This document shows, in pieces, positions 17,183 through 27,653 of a stretch of DNA of 32,115 nt (position 1 is its first letter; every line of letters begins with the position of its first letter). The DNA lies in contig JACDSH010000034.1 of assembly GCA_013450215.1 (NCBI GenBank), positions 1 through 32,115 on the forward strand, read 5' to 3'. The position numbers and the translations under genes are program-made. Source of the stretch: Nitrosospira sp. GTDB taxonomy: Bacteria; Pseudomonadota; Gammaproteobacteria; Burkholderiales; Nitrosomonadaceae. The notes below the pieces were generated by a model. The model was not told where the DNA came from. It worked only from the letters and a program-made list of their open reading frames with translations, and made no database searches.

Positions 17183-17194
17183 CATTATATAATG
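17183..17194. promoter_or_regulatory. Palindromic overlapping -10 elements between glnS and birA
   Basis: CATTATATAATG is a perfect 12-bp palindrome. It provides a TATAAT on the plus strand (17188-17193, toward birA) and another on the minus strand (17189-17184, toward glnS). It is 33 bases from the glnS GTG and about 85 bases from the birA ATG. Matching -35 hexamers are poor on both sides, so this is a plausible but unproven face-to-face promoter pair. Confidence 0.35.
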
Positions 17195-17278
17195 ATCGGC
17201 CATCCAGATTTAGTACGAATAAGGGTCTAATATTGGAACAGTTGCAATGATGACTCCAACACCCTCCGATCATCTTAC

Positions 17279-18268
17279 ATGAAGTCGCTCACACTCCCTG
17301 TTCTACGATTATTGAATGATGGGGAGTTCCATTCTGGTGTTGCCATCGCCCATGCATTGGGAGTATCTCGAGCTAGTGTGTCTCTCTCGCTACAAGGTGT
17401 GGAAGAACTTGGTCTTGTGGTGAATAAGGTTCATGGACGTGGTTACCGATTGCCGGAGAGGTTGCAGTGGCTTAACCGAGAATTGATTCTGACGCATCTT
17501 GGTCAAGAGGCGAGTGCATTCCGTCTCGAGATCATGGACACCACCGAATCAACTAATAGCCTGTTGTTGCAAAGATCTTCAATTAAAAAGATCTCTGGAG
17601 ATCGTTCTATCTCTGTCCTGGCGACGGAGCTACAGACCGGGGGTCGGGGTCGACGTGGGCGGGAATGGCATTCCGGACTGGGAGATGGGCTGACATTCTC
17701 TCTGGTCTGGAGATTCCAGCAGGGGGCCAATCTATTATCCGGACTGAGTCTCGCGGTGGGGGTCGCGATCGCGCGTGTACTCAGATCATCTGGGTTTGAG
17801 GATGCAGCCCTTAAATGGCCTAACGATGTTCTGATCGATGGCCGCAAGCTTGCGGGTACCCTGATCGAGTTACAGGGCGATATGCTGGGACCCACGGTTG
17901 CCGTGATCGGTATCGGCATCAACTTAAAAGTGTCAGACACTATCAAGGATCGTATAGATCAGTCTGCGACTGACCTATACTCTATCAATGGAGAGACGCC
18001 AGATCGGAACCGACTCATGGCGGCATTATTGCTCGAGCTTGCGAGGGTGTTAAGGGATTTTGAGTGCCATGGATTTGCACCCTTTAGGCAGGAGTGGGTC
18101 CATTATCACGCACTCGAGAATCAGTCCGTTCAGTTGCAGATGCCGGATGGATCATTCCAGGAGGGGTTGGTGCGTGGTGTGGGTCAGGACGGATCATTGA
18201 TACTGAATACCCCGGGGGGTGACCACAGTTACAACAGCGGCGAGATTAGTCTACGCAAGGTGGCCTGA
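17279..18268 (+). CDS. birA: Biotin--[acetyl-CoA-carboxylase] ligase / biotin repressor
   Basis: BirA makes biotinyl-AMP and attaches biotin to the acetyl-CoA carboxylase carrier protein. The 329-residue product has an N-terminal winged-helix domain (about 1-60; ALGVSRASVSLSLQGVEELG), so it can also act as a repressor. The ligase domain has GGRGRRGREW at 121-130, the biotinyl-adenylate loop, and LKWPNDVLIDGRKLAGTLIE near 178-197 with the conserved Lys residues. A C-terminal SH3-like cap follows. No Shine-Dalgarno precedes ATG 17279; a tiny frame (ATG 17247) ends in a TGA overlapping it, so coupling is possible but speculative. coaX begins two bases after its stop. Confidence 0.95.
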   Translation: MKSLTLPVLRLLNDGEFHSGVAIAHALGVSRASVSLSLQGVEELGLVVNKVHGRGYRLPERLQWLNRELILTHLGQEASAFRLEIMDTTESTNSLLLQRSSIKKISGDRSISVLATELQTGGRGRRGREWHSGLGDGLTFSLVWRFQQGANLLSGLSLAVGVAIARVLRSSGFEDAALKWPNDVLIDGRKLAGTLIELQGDMLGPTVAVIGIGINLKVSDTIKDRIDQSATDLYSINGETPDRNRLMAALLLELARVLRDFECHGFAPFRQEWVHYHALENQSVQLQMPDGSFQEGLVRGVGQDGSLILNTPGGDHSYNSGEISLRKVA

Positions 18269-18270
18269 TA

Positions 18271-19017
18271 ATGAATTACTTATTGGCAGTTGACTCTGGG
18301 AATGCTCGTATCAAGTGGGGGCTCCATGATGGTCATTCTTGGAGCCATCATGGGGTCGTCCAGCAAGGCGAGAGCGAGCAGTTGGAGAGGGTATGGCAAG
18401 GCCTGCCAGAGCCCATGAGGATCATCATCTCCAATGTGGCGGGGGATGGGGCAAGGTCAAACCTGTCTGACCTCTTTGCTCATTGGAGGGCACAGCCCCA
18501 ATGGGCGGTCGCAAGTGCCTATCAGTGCGGAGTGCGTAACTACTATGCAGACCCAACTCAACTGGGGACTGACCGATGGGCTGCACTCATTGCAGCATGG
18601 AGGATTCAACGGCAGGGTTGTATCGTGGTCAGTGCAGGCACCGCGATGACGGTGGACGCGCTCTCAGACACAGGTGAATTTCTGGGAGGGATTATCGTTC
18701 CAGGCCTTCAATTGATGCAGGATGCATTGACGAGGGGAACCTCCTCACTGAGGCCTGAGGGAGGAGAGTTTCGTGATTATCCGGACAGCACCAAGGATGC
18801 GATCTGGAGCGGGGGTGCGCATGCCCTAGCAGGAGCGGTTGAGCGTATGGCAGTCATGCTGACAGAGACCTTGGGGCATATCCCAGAATGCATCATAAGC
18901 GGCGGTGCGGCCTCAATATTACTAGACCGTCTTAATATTCCGGCTATGATGGTGGATAATCTCGTACTCGAGGGATTGATGGCGATGGACGAGGATGCTG
19001 CCGGGACGGTTTTGTAG
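18271..19017 (+). CDS. coaX: Type III pantothenate kinase
   Basis: The enzyme phosphorylates pantothenate, the first step of coenzyme A synthesis, without feedback inhibition by CoA. The 248-residue protein has the ASKHA-fold phosphate loop LLAVDSGNARIKWGL (Asp8). YYADPTQLGTDRWAALIAAW follows near 91-110 with Asp101, and then SAGTAMTVDAL near 121-131 with Asp129. These are the defining CoaX motifs. It starts two bases after birA, the birA-coaX pairing seen across betaproteobacteria. No other pantothenate kinase is visible in the window. Confidence 0.95.
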   Translation: MNYLLAVDSGNARIKWGLHDGHSWSHHGVVQQGESEQLERVWQGLPEPMRIIISNVAGDGARSNLSDLFAHWRAQPQWAVASAYQCGVRNYYADPTQLGTDRWAALIAAWRIQRQGCIVVSAGTAMTVDALSDTGEFLGGIIVPGLQLMQDALTRGTSSLRPEGGEFRDYPDSTKDAIWSGGAHALAGAVERMAVMLTETLGHIPECIISGGAASILLDRLNIPAMMVDNLVLEGLMAMDEDAAGTVL

Positions 19018-19105
19018 CGCTGGGGTATCCGGTACCGGTGGTGTCGTCTATTCCCATTAATCCAGTTAATTTAGCAGTTCTCCCCAAAACCTGATTCGGA
19101 AACCC

Positions 19106-19810
19106 ATGTCCCTCTTTCAGCACGCGACCTTCTACACCACCGTCAATCATATGCAGGACTTGCCGGTACTGGATGGGGGGGTGGAGATCGCCTTTGCGGG
19201 ACGATCCAATGCTGGTAAGTCGAGTGTTATCAATACACTATCCAACCGAGGCCGTCTCGCATTTGTCAGTAAGACGCCGGGCCGCACTCAGCATATTAAC
19301 TTCTTTCAGTTGGGGGGTAATCGGTTTTTGGTTGACCTTCCGGGGTATGGCTATGCCAAGGTCCCTAGGGAGATCCGAGAGCATTGGGAACACCTCCTCA
19401 GTAGCTACCTGCAAACTCGGGACCCGCTCCATGGAATGGTACTCATCATGGATGTGAGGCATCCATTAACGCCTCTTGATCGGAGAATGCTCGACTGGTT
19501 TGCGCCGACAGGGAAGGCGGTCCATGTGATACTGACCAAGTCGGATAAGCTCGCCAGACAGCAGGCCAGAAAGGTTCTCAAGGAGGTTGAATCCTTCCTG
19601 CAGGAGAGTTATCAACAGTGTACGACCCAACTCTTCTCTAGCCTTGCTAGGGAGGGGATTGAGGAAGCGACGAGTGTGCTCGGGGGGTGGCTTAAATCCA
19701 AACAGTTGGATGAGCCATTGGATCCGGCAGTAAGTTGGAATCCAATCGCCAGTCCCAACAAAAAAAACCCTCGGCTAAAGGGGAGTAAAGCCGAGGGTAA
19801 TCTGCCTTAA
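19106..19810 (+). CDS. engB: Ribosome biogenesis GTPase EngB (YihA/YsxC)
   Basis: This TRAFAC-class GTPase is needed for late assembly of the large ribosomal subunit and for cell division in several bacteria. The 234-residue product has G1 GRSNAGKSS (32-40), a switch [12 protein letters not shown]3 DLPGYG (77-82), G4 TKSD (144-147) and G5 SSLA (178-181). The GTPase core ends near residue 200. The last 30 or so residues are a charged tail ([19 protein letters not shown]). Their codons coincide exactly with a strong minus-strand terminator hairpin (19760-19798), so the tail is partly dictated by RNA structure. Core identification is secure; the tail is unusual. Confidence 0.95.
   Translation: MSLFQHATFYTTVNHMQDLPVLDGGVEIAFAGRSNAGKSSVINTLSNRGRLAFVSKTPGRTQHINFFQLGGNRFLVDLPGYGYAKVPREIREHWEHLLSSYLQTRDPLHGMVLIMDVRHPLTPLDRRMLDWFAPTGKAVHVILTKSDKLARQQARKVLKEVESFLQESYQQCTTQLFSSLAREGIEEATSVLGGWLKSKQLDEPLDPAVSWNPIASPNKKNPRLKGSKAEGNLP
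19760..19798 (-). terminator. Rho-independent terminator, minus strand
   Basis: A ten-pair stem (A19767-T19798 plus CCCTCGGCT/AGCCGAGGG) closes a 12-base loop and is followed on the minus strand by a run of eight U. In the plus direction no U-tract follows the hairpin (TAATCTGCC), so the orientation is clearly leftward. No annotated minus-strand gene lies to its right before mrcA at 21022 (a convergent arrangement with hemB between them), which is why a short RNA is proposed. Confidence 0.7.
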
Positions 19811-19852
19811 TTAGCATTAAGGTCCCGCCTAGGTAGGGAAAGCGGGAGACAA
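19760..19852 (-). ncRNA. Candidate minus-strand small RNA overlapping engB 3' end
   Basis: Read on the minus strand, this stretch holds three consecutive hairpins. The first is TCCCGC/GCGGGA (19847-19823) with a 13-base loop containing UUUCCCUACCU. The second is CCTTAAT-GCTA-ATTAAGG (19822-19805). The third is a terminator-type hairpin, CCCTCGGCT/AGCCGAGGG with a loop containing CUCCCC (19797-19768), followed by eight U (19767-19760). A -10-like TACAAT lies at 19864-19859, implying a start near 19852 and an RNA of about 90 bases; no good -35 was found. C-rich loops exposing UCCC are typical of sRNAs that bind Shine-Dalgarno sequences. No known family was recognised. Confidence 0.45.
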
Positions 19853-19950
19853 TCAAGTATTGTACTTATTTAGGACAGATGACCTGCGAACAAGTTCCAA
19901 GAATGTGAAATTTTTTGTTAAACTTTTTTCTTATCTCTTAACATGGGTAG

Positions 19951-20958
<1,008 letters not shown>

Positions 20959-21021
20959 CAGAGGAGCTACTGGATGACCTTGGGCCGGGTACTGCATCCG
21001 GTATCGACATTCGGGAGATTG

Positions 21022-23343
21022 CTACATCAGATCATCAGGTAGACCGGCAGGCGGCTTAGAGCCGTCACCATCCTCATGACCTGCCTCGGTGGGAGGCAAT
21101 TGCTCCTGCAGGAAGTGTTCCACTATCCCTCCATGAGATACCCTGAACCCGGTCGTCGGATTGACTCTGGCGGTAACGATCCCTTGAGGAGAGGTTGGGG
21201 GTGACATGGGGACATTTTGTAGAACCTTACCCATATAGTTAACCCATATCGGTAGCGCGGCACGGCCCCCGGTCTCATTTTCACCTAGTGATTTTGGGTT
21301 ATCAAAACCGATCCAAGCGACCGCGACTAGGTTGGTCTGGTAACCGCAGAACCAGGCATCGACATGGTCATTGGTGGTGCCGGTCTTGCCGGCCAGGTCG
21401 GTTCTGTTCAATTGCTTTGCACGTGTCGCGGTCCCCCTCTCGACCACGTCTTGCATCATGGTGGTCATGAGATAGGCATTACGAGGGTCGATGATCTGAA
21501 CCGCGTTCTTAGCCACCTGAGAGGGTTGTGCCTGCTCCAAGATATTCCCCTTCTCGTCCTCGATACGCTGGATGAAGTAAGGCGAAACACGGAAACCACC
21601 ATTGGCGAAGGCGGTGTAACCGACCGCCATCTGCATCGGGGTCACTGACCCAGCACCCAATGCCATGGTCATATAAGGGGGGTGCTTGCTCGGGTCGAAA
21701 CCGAATCGAGAGATATAGTCCTGTGCATACTGAACGGTGATCGCCTGGAGGATACGGACCGAGACCGTATTCTTCGACTTAGCAAGCGCTTCTCGCATAC
21801 GGATTGGGCCATCATACTTACTTTCGAAGTTACGCGGCTCCCACGGCTTACTCCCTGTCTCTGCCGCACTGAATGAGATCGGAGCATCATTAATGACCGT
21901 GGCAGGATTGAATCCCTTCTCCAATGCCGCAGAATAGATAAATGGCTTGAGGCTCGATCCGGGTTGACGCCATGCCTGAGTCACGTGGTTGAACTGGTTG
22001 CGGTTAAAGTCGAACCCGCCGACCAGAGATCGGATCGCGCCATCTTGTGGGTCTATCGAGACCAGAGAGGCCTCGACCTGTGGGATCTGAACAATCTGCC
22101 ACAGACCTTTATCACTCTTCTGAACACGGATGATTGAGCCAGGATGGATGCGTTGTTGAACCTGTGGAGCGGTCTCGGAGAGGAACTTCTGGGCAAACTT
22201 GAGACCCTCTCCAGCGATCTCGATCCGCTCACCGCCCCTGCGGTAGGCATGAACAGACTTCGAGTTGGCGGTTAGGACGACGGCCGCATAGAGATCGCCG
22301 CTATCATACCGATCCTGAAGCGCACTCTCCAGTATCTCTTCCTGAGAGACGTCATTCTTTACTAGTTTCACAAAGGACTCGGGGCCACGGTAACCGCGAC
22401 GCTGGTCATAATCCATTACCCCCTGACGGAGAGACTGATAGGCCGCCTGTTGGTCGAGCTGACGGACCGTGGTATAGACCTTAAATCCTCGTGTATAGGT
22501 CTCCTCCTGGTAACGGTCGTAGATCACTTGACGGGCCATCTCAGCCACATACTCAGCGTGGACTGCAAACTCTTGTGATTTACGCTTAATGACGAGGGCC
22601 TTTCCTGTAGCTTCTTTATATTCTTGAACCGAGATCTGCCCGATCTCATTCATCCGACGTAGAACATAGGCCTGTCTCGTTTTAGCACGCTTAGGATTCA
22701 CGATCGGGTTATAACTCGAGGGCGCTTTGGGCAAGCCTGCCAGCATCGCGGCCTCGGCCAGATTGATATCGGATAGGGGTTTGCCGAAGTAGACCTGTGA
22801 TGCAGAGGCGAATCCATAGGAACGCTGGCCCAGATAGATCTGGTTGATATAAAGCTCGAGGATTTCGTCCTTAGTCAGGCTATGTTCAATCTTGAAGGCG
22901 AGCAAGGTCTCACTGAACTTACGGGTGAGCGTTTTCTCTTTACTCAGGAAGAAGTTACGGGCGACCTGCATGGTGATGGTGCTGGCACCCTGACGTGCTC
23001 CACCCGAGGTTAAGTTGGAATAGGCGGCCCTCAGTACACCCGCGTAGTCGACCCCTCCGTGCTGGTAGAACCGGTCATCCTCTGCCGCCAGTATCGCCTG
23101 CTTCAGTTGTTTCGGGACCTCTCCAACCTTGACCACAGCACGACGTTCCTCACCGAACTCTCCCATCAGGATCCCATCGGCGGTGTAGACACGTAGCGGG
23201 ATTTTTGGACGGTAGTCTGTCAGAGCCTCGAGAGAGGGCAGTGTGGGGAGAGTGATCATGACCGCAAAACCGAGCATGAGTGCACCGATCAGAATCAGTC
23301 CCAGAAGGGTGGCGATTGGGTAGACCACCCACCGCCTCAGCAT
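21022..23343 (-). CDS. mrcA: Penicillin-binding protein 1A
   Basis: This bifunctional class A peptidoglycan synthase is anchored in the inner membrane (helix about 7-32). The 773-residue protein has a glycosyltransferase-51 domain with AAEDDRFYQHGGVDY (catalytic Glu88), GASTITMQVARNFFLS and KDEILELYINQIYLG. An OB-like insert follows, then a transpeptidase domain with SSLKP near 463 (nucleophile Ser), SKN near 522 and KTGTTND near 651. All motifs are intact. It is divergent from aroK. In many beta/gammaproteobacteria the pilMNOPQ genes sit between these two; here they do not. Confidence 0.97.
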   Translation of the reverse strand: MLRRWVVYPIATLLGLILIGALMLGFAVMITLPTLPSLEALTDYRPKIPLRVYTADGILMGEFGEERRAVVKVGEVPKQLKQAILAAEDDRFYQHGGVDYAGVLRAAYSNLTSGGARQGASTITMQVARNFFLSKEKTLTRKFSETLLAFKIEHSLTKDEILELYINQIYLGQRSYGFASASQVYFGKPLSDINLAEAAMLAGLPKAPSSYNPIVNPKRAKTRQAYVLRRMNEIGQISVQEYKEATGKALVIKRKSQEFAVHAEYVAEMARQVIYDRYQEETYTRGFKVYTTVRQLDQQAAYQSLRQGVMDYDQRRGYRGPESFVKLVKNDVSQEEILESALQDRYDSGDLYAAVVLTANSKSVHAYRRGGERIEIAGEGLKFAQKFLSETAPQVQQRIHPGSIIRVQKSDKGLWQIVQIPQVEASLVSIDPQDGAIRSLVGGFDFNRNQFNHVTQAWRQPGSSLKPFIYSAALEKGFNPATVINDAPISFSAAETGSKPWEPRNFESKYDGPIRMREALAKSKNTVSVRILQAITVQYAQDYISRFGFDPSKHPPYMTMALGAGSVTPMQMAVGYTAFANGGFRVSPYFIQRIEDEKGNILEQAQPSQVAKNAVQIIDPRNAYLMTTMMQDVVERGTATRAKQLNRTDLAGKTGTTNDHVDAWFCGYQTNLVAVAWIGFDNPKSLGENETGGRAALPIWVNYMGKVLQNVPMSPPTSPQGIVTARVNPTTGFRVSHGGIVEHFLQEQLPPTEAGHEDGDGSKPPAGLPDDLM

Positions 23344-23387
23344 GAAGGATACTCTTTGAGATTCAGCATCGGGATCGGCATCATTGA

Positions 23388-23416
23388 ATTATAAGTGCGT
23401 CTCGCCCAATAACCAA
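23388..23416 (-). promoter_or_regulatory. Sigma-70-type promoter of mrcA
   Basis: On the minus strand a perfect TATAAT (23393-23388) is preceded by TTGGTT (23416-23411) at the ideal 17-base spacing. The -10 box lies about 45 bases upstream of the mrcA ATG. The -35 matches consensus at three of six positions. Confidence 0.5.
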
Positions 23417-23561
23417 CTGCAATACCCGGGGTGACGTGTTGCTTTAAAAAATGCAAATCTGAGAATGCTTCTGAAACTCGGCTTCTATAGGTGATGATGT
23501 AGTAAAGGACGGTGCGGTTTTGTGTTACGCGGATGGGCGCATTTCCGCTACAATTGAACCA

Positions 23562-24158
23562 ATGAATTCAGTTAACGAGACCAGACCGATAGATGCTGCT
23601 GCGATAGGGCCGAGCGGCAATATTTTTCTGGTGGGGATGATGGGTGCGGGCAAGACCACCATCGGGAAGTCCTTGGCGGGCTATCTGGGCAAAACATTCT
23701 TTGATTCTGACCGCGAGATCCAGAAGCGGACTGGGGTCAGCATACCGGTCATCTTTGAGATTGAGGGGGAGGAAGGTTTTCGTAAGCGTGAGACTGGGAT
23801 GCTGCGGGAGTTGGTGAAGCTAAAGAATATTGTACTGGCTACGGGAGGGGGTGCGGTCTTGAGTGAAGAGAATCGCAACCTCCTCCGGGACAATGGAACT
23901 GTAATTTATCTGCGAGCCACGGTGGACCATCTGTGGAAGCGCACCAGAAACGACAAGAATAGACCGCTACTTCAGACCCCGGACCCCCGCGCCACAATGT
24001 CAGCGATTTACTCACAGCGCGACCTTGTTTACTCCGAGGCCGCTCATATTGTGGTTGAGAATGGGAGCCAGGGGAGTTACCAGATGACCCGTTCACTTGC
24101 CCAGCGGTTGATGGCTGCGGGCTCAGAGTCCGATCAGGCGGACAATGAAGACTCTTAG
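23562..24158 (+). CDS. aroK: Shikimate kinase
   Basis: The enzyme phosphorylates shikimate in aromatic amino acid synthesis. From ATG 23562 the product has 198 residues. It has the Walker A loop GMMGAGKTTIGKS (25-37), the shikimate-binding FFDSDREIQKRTG (Asp48, Asp50), EEGFRKRE (Arg74) and LATGGGAVL (93-100 region), plus the lid NDKNRPLL. A TTG at 23520 would add 14 residues without family support. TACAAT at 23549-23554 lies so close to ATG 23562 that, if it is the -10 box, the mRNA would be nearly leaderless; no Shine-Dalgarno is seen. The aroK-aroB-dgt order is typical of betaproteobacteria. Confidence 0.95.
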   Translation: MNSVNETRPIDAAAIGPSGNIFLVGMMGAGKTTIGKSLAGYLGKTFFDSDREIQKRTGVSIPVIFEIEGEEGFRKRETGMLRELVKLKNIVLATGGGAVLSEENRNLLRDNGTVIYLRATVDHLWKRTRNDKNRPLLQTPDPRATMSAIYSQRDLVYSEAAHIVVENGSQGSYQMTRSLAQRLMAAGSESDQADNEDS

Positions 24159-24203
24159 CCGGTTCGATATAGCGACCCTTCCGTAACGTTAGGCCCCAAT
24201 ACC

Positions 24204-25304
24204 ATGCAAACCATCACGGTCAAACTCACCCCCGCTGCTAATGAGCGCAGCTACCCAATTCATATCGGGGCCGGAATACTCGACCAGGCGGAACTCATCC
24301 TGCCTCATCTGCCGCAAAAGAGGGTCGCAATCGTCACCAATACCACGGTGGCGCCACTCTACCTAGCGCGATTGCAGGGGGGGTTGGAGGGGCAGGGGGT
24401 TGCATCATTTCCGATCATTCTTCCGGATGGTGAGGAGCATAAGAACTGGCACACACTGAACCTGATTCATGACGGACTGTTATCAAGTCGGTGTGAGCGT
24501 AATACTACAGTCATAGCCCTTGGAGGGGGGGTGGTTGGTGATCTGGCGGGATTCGCCGCAGCCACTTATCTGAGGGGGGTTCCGTTCATTCAAGTCCCGA
24601 CCACGCTATTGGCTCAGGTGGATTCATCTGTTGGGGGTAAGACCGGAATCAATCACCCACTCGGTAAGAACATGGTCGGCGCTTTTTATCAGCCTCGATT
24701 GGTACTGGCAGATAGTGCAACCCTTAAGACTCTACCCGAGAGGGAGTTGCGCGCGGGGATTGCTGAGATCATTAAGTACGGGCTAATCCGGGACCACGTC
24801 TTTTTTGAGTGGTTGGAAGTGAATATGGATAAGCTACTAATGCGCGATTATGACGTCATGAATGAAGCAATTCGACGAAGTTGTCAGAATAAGGCAGAAG
24901 TTGTGGCGGATGATGAGCACGAGGGCGGGGTCCGAGCACTGCTCAATCTGGGTCATACCTTCGCCCATGCCATTGAGAATGGAATGGGTTACGGCGTATG
25001 GCTGCACGGGGAGGCAGTGGCGGCGGGTACTTTATTGGCAGCGGAGTTATCTCACCGGATGCAGATGATCGGAGTGGACGCGGTCGAGCGTATCCGGAAG
25101 ATCTACGTGCAGGCGGGTTTGCCGGTTGTCGCGCCCAGTCTTGGGGTGGATCGGTACCTGGATCTGATGGGGCTAGACAAGAAGGTCGAGGGTGGGAGGA
25201 TGCGTTTCATCCTCTTGAACCGGATCGGCGAGGCCGTCATCCATGCTGAGGTCCCCGGCCCGGCATTGAGAGAGACACTCTTGGAATGTATTAATGATGC
25301 ATGA
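24204..25304 (+). CDS. aroB: 3-dehydroquinate synthase
   Basis: The NAD- and metal-dependent enzyme converts DAHP to 3-dehydroquinate, step two of the shikimate pathway. The 366-residue protein has PDGEEHKNW near 75, the [19 protein letters not shown] glycine-rich segment near 107-125, and [21 protein letters not shown] near 132-152. The metal-binding His motifs [11 protein letters not shown] and [10 protein letters not shown] follow near 250-275. It is full length and intact. It lies 45 bases after aroK, and its last codons overlap the dgt start, so aroK-aroB-dgt is likely one operon. Confidence 0.97.
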   Translation: MQTITVKLTPAANERSYPIHIGAGILDQAELILPHLPQKRVAIVTNTTVAPLYLARLQGGLEGQGVASFPIILPDGEEHKNWHTLNLIHDGLLSSRCERNTTVIALGGGVVGDLAGFAAATYLRGVPFIQVPTTLLAQVDSSVGGKTGINHPLGKNMVGAFYQPRLVLADSATLKTLPERELRAGIAEIIKYGLIRDHVFFEWLEVNMDKLLMRDYDVMNEAIRRSCQNKAEVVADDEHEGGVRALLNLGHTFAHAIENGMGYGVWLHGEAVAAGTLLAAELSHRMQMIGVDAVERIRKIYVQAGLPVVAPSLGVDRYLDLMGLDKKVEGGRMRFILLNRIGEAVIHAEVPGPALRETLLECINDA

Positions 25305-26418
25305 CTTTGCGGTCTACGCAGTCACCCCTGAAAATTCACGCGGAAGACGTGTTCAAGAGGACCCCCCCGCCGGTCGTAGCGAGTTCCAGCGTGACCGTGA
25401 TCGGATCATTCACTCAACCGCGTTCCGCCGTCTCGAGTATAAGACCCAGGTCTTCGTCAATCATGAGGGGGATCTGTTCCGTACCCGTTTAACCCATAGC
25501 CTAGAGGTGGCGCAGATCGGTCGCTCTGTCGCACGCAACCTGCACCTTAACGAGGACCTGGTCGAGGCGATCGCACTGGCCCATGATCTGGGACATACGC
25601 CCTTCGGTCATGCAGGGCAGGATGCTCTGAACGAGTGCATGAAGGATCATGGTGGATTTGAACATAACCTTCAGTCTCTCCGGGTGGTGGATGTACTGGA
25701 GGAGCGTTACGGTCTATTTAACGGGCTGAATCTGTGTTTTGAAACGCGTGAAGGCATCCTGAAACACTGTTCGATGAAGAACGCGAAGAGGCTTGGTGAT
25801 GTGGGTGAGAGGTTCATCGCGAATCAGAGGCCCTCACTTGAGGCCCAGCTCGCCAATTTAGCCGATGAGATTGCCTACAATAACCACGATGTGGACGATG
25901 GGCTGAGGTCGGGCCTTATCGATCAAGAGCAGTTGGAGGGGGTTGGCATATTCTCGCGCCATCTATCGATGGTGAGGAAACGATACCCAGACATCGCAGG
26001 ACGTCGTCTGGTCCATGAAACTGTTCGACGCATGATCAATACGCTGGTAGCGGACCTGACTCAGCAGAGTATGGACAGCATCTCGGACGCACGGCTAGAT
26101 AGCCTGAATGGGGTTCGCTCATCACCGGCACTCATCGGCTTCAGTGAGACGATCAGGCAGGAACAGCAGGAACTGAAGAAGTTCTTGAGGGAGCATCTCT
26201 ACCGTCACTACCAGGTCTCTCGAATGAGTAACAAGGCCCGTCATACCGTCGAGATGTTATTCAATGCATTCAGCTCTGATACACGACTGCTACCACCGGC
26301 AGACCAGTCCCGTTTTCAGAAGGAGGGTCACCAGGCGATTGCGGACTACATCGCAGGGATGACCGATCGTTATGCAATCCGAGAGTACCGCCGTCTATTC
26401 GCGATCGAGGAGAGTTAA
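25294..26418 (+). CDS. dgt: dGTPase-like HD-domain triphosphohydrolase
   Basis: This member of the deoxyguanosinetriphosphate triphosphohydrolase-like family splits dNTPs to nucleoside and tripolyphosphate. The 374-residue protein has [20 protein letters not shown], then the HD metal site: His68 ([12 protein letters not shown]), His97-Asp98 ([14 protein letters not shown]) and a later Asp in [15 protein letters not shown]. It is shorter than E. coli Dgt (about 505 residues) and fits the type-2 subfamily, whose preferred dNTP varies. The start ATG 25294 lies inside the aroB 3' end (11-base overlap), which suggests coupled translation. Confidence 0.93.
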   Translation: MMHDFAVYAVTPENSRGRRVQEDPPAGRSEFQRDRDRIIHSTAFRRLEYKTQVFVNHEGDLFRTRLTHSLEVAQIGRSVARNLHLNEDLVEAIALAHDLGHTPFGHAGQDALNECMKDHGGFEHNLQSLRVVDVLEERYGLFNGLNLCFETREGILKHCSMKNAKRLGDVGERFIANQRPSLEAQLANLADEIAYNNHDVDDGLRSGLIDQEQLEGVGIFSRHLSMVRKRYPDIAGRRLVHETVRRMINTLVADLTQQSMDSISDARLDSLNGVRSSPALIGFSETIRQEQQELKKFLREHLYRHYQVSRMSNKARHTVEMLFNAFSSDTRLLPPADQSRFQKEGHQAIADYIAGMTDRYAIREYRRLFAIEES

Positions 26419-26496
26419 TCATGGCTGGCACGGTGTACGCAGAGTCTAATCGCTGGTAGTATTTGGTCGAATTTATGGGATGGAGTGGTCTTCTGA

Positions 26497-27561
26497 ATGA
26501 CAAAATTAAAAAATGATACGCTGATACGTGCACTTCTAAGGCAACCGACTGAATATACGCCGGTATGGATGATGCGCCAGGCCGGTCGTTATCTCGCAGA
26601 ATATAACCAGACACGTGCACGCGCGGGCAACTTTCTGTCGCTATGCAAGAACCCTGACTTCGCAACCGAGGTCACCATGCAGCCTCTGGCGAGATTCCCT
26701 CTGGATGCTGCGATTCTCTTCTCCGACATTCTGACCATTCCGGATGCGATGGGTCTGGGCCTTTATTTCGCGGAAGGAGAAGGTCCGAAGTTTGAGCGAC
26801 CATTACGTGAGGAGTGGGAGATACAGGCATTAACCGTGCCCGACCCGAATGTCCATTTGCGGTATGTGATGGATGCGGTGTCACAGATTCGTAAGACCCT
26901 GGATAACCAGGTCCCCCTGATTGGTTTTTCGGGTAGCCCATTCACCCTCGCGTGCTACATGGTTGAGGGGTGTGGCGGGACCGACTTCCGTCAGATCAAG
27001 ACCATGCTCTACCAACGTCCAGAGTTGCTGCACCATATCCTTAATATCAATGCCCAGTCAGTCACCAGCTACCTGAATGCACAGATCGAGTCGGGTGCGC
27101 AGGCGGTGATGATCTTTGATACCTGGGGAGGGGCCTTATCGCATAACGCGTATCAAGAGTTCTCACTGCGTTACATGAGTCAGATACTGGCCGGGTTAAA
27201 GCGTGAGCATGGAGGTGTGCGTATCCCTGCAGTGGTCTTCACTAAGGGTGGGGGTCTTTGGCTTGAGAGTATTGCTAACAGTGGTTGCGATGCGGTTGGA
27301 CTCGATTGGACAACGGACATCGGTGAAGCACGTCGACGGATCGGAGACAAGGTCGCACTACAAGGAAATCTTGATCCATTCGTATTATTTGCATCCCCCG
27401 AAGTGATCACCGCCGAAACAGAAAAAATTCTGGCGAGCTATGGCAATGGGAGTGGACATGTTTTCAATCTCGGTCATGGTATCTCGCAGTTCACGCCGCC
27501 TGAGAGTGCGCTCACGCTGGTCGATGCTGTCCACGCACTGAGCCGTAAGTATCATCAGTGA
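26497..27561 (+). CDS. hemE: Uroporphyrinogen decarboxylase
   Basis: The enzyme removes four carboxyls from uroporphyrinogen III to give coproporphyrinogen III, the step after HemD. The 354-residue protein carries [16 protein letters not shown] (Arg27 and Arg31 region) near the N-terminus, [16 protein letters not shown] with the catalytic Asp77, and [16 protein letters not shown] near 140-160. The [17 protein letters not shown] signature comes near the end. It is full length and intact. It stands alone, 78 bases after dgt and 92 bases before the two-component genes. Confidence 0.97.
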   Translation: MTKLKNDTLIRALLRQPTEYTPVWMMRQAGRYLAEYNQTRARAGNFLSLCKNPDFATEVTMQPLARFPLDAAILFSDILTIPDAMGLGLYFAEGEGPKFERPLREEWEIQALTVPDPNVHLRYVMDAVSQIRKTLDNQVPLIGFSGSPFTLACYMVEGCGGTDFRQIKTMLYQRPELLHHILNINAQSVTSYLNAQIESGAQAVMIFDTWGGALSHNAYQEFSLRYMSQILAGLKREHGGVRIPAVVFTKGGGLWLESIANSGCDAVGLDWTTDIGEARRRIGDKVALQGNLDPFVLFASPEVITAETEKILASYGNGSGHVFNLGHGISQFTPPESALTLVDAVHALSRKYHQ

Positions 27562-27653
27562 TGATTGAGTATCTCTGACGGCCCGCACCGCTCTCATCAC
27601 CGTATTACATAGGCAATCCATGATCTTGTAACATCTCAGCAGGACACTCATCC

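Noticed and set aside
19866-19915. Sigma-54-like TTGGAAC...CGC upstream of the candidate small RNA
   Set aside because: The GG and GC elements are one base off the required spacing.
26270-26665. 131-codon minus-strand frame across the dgt-hemE gap
   Set aside because: It overlaps both conserved genes antisense, and the product resembles no protein.
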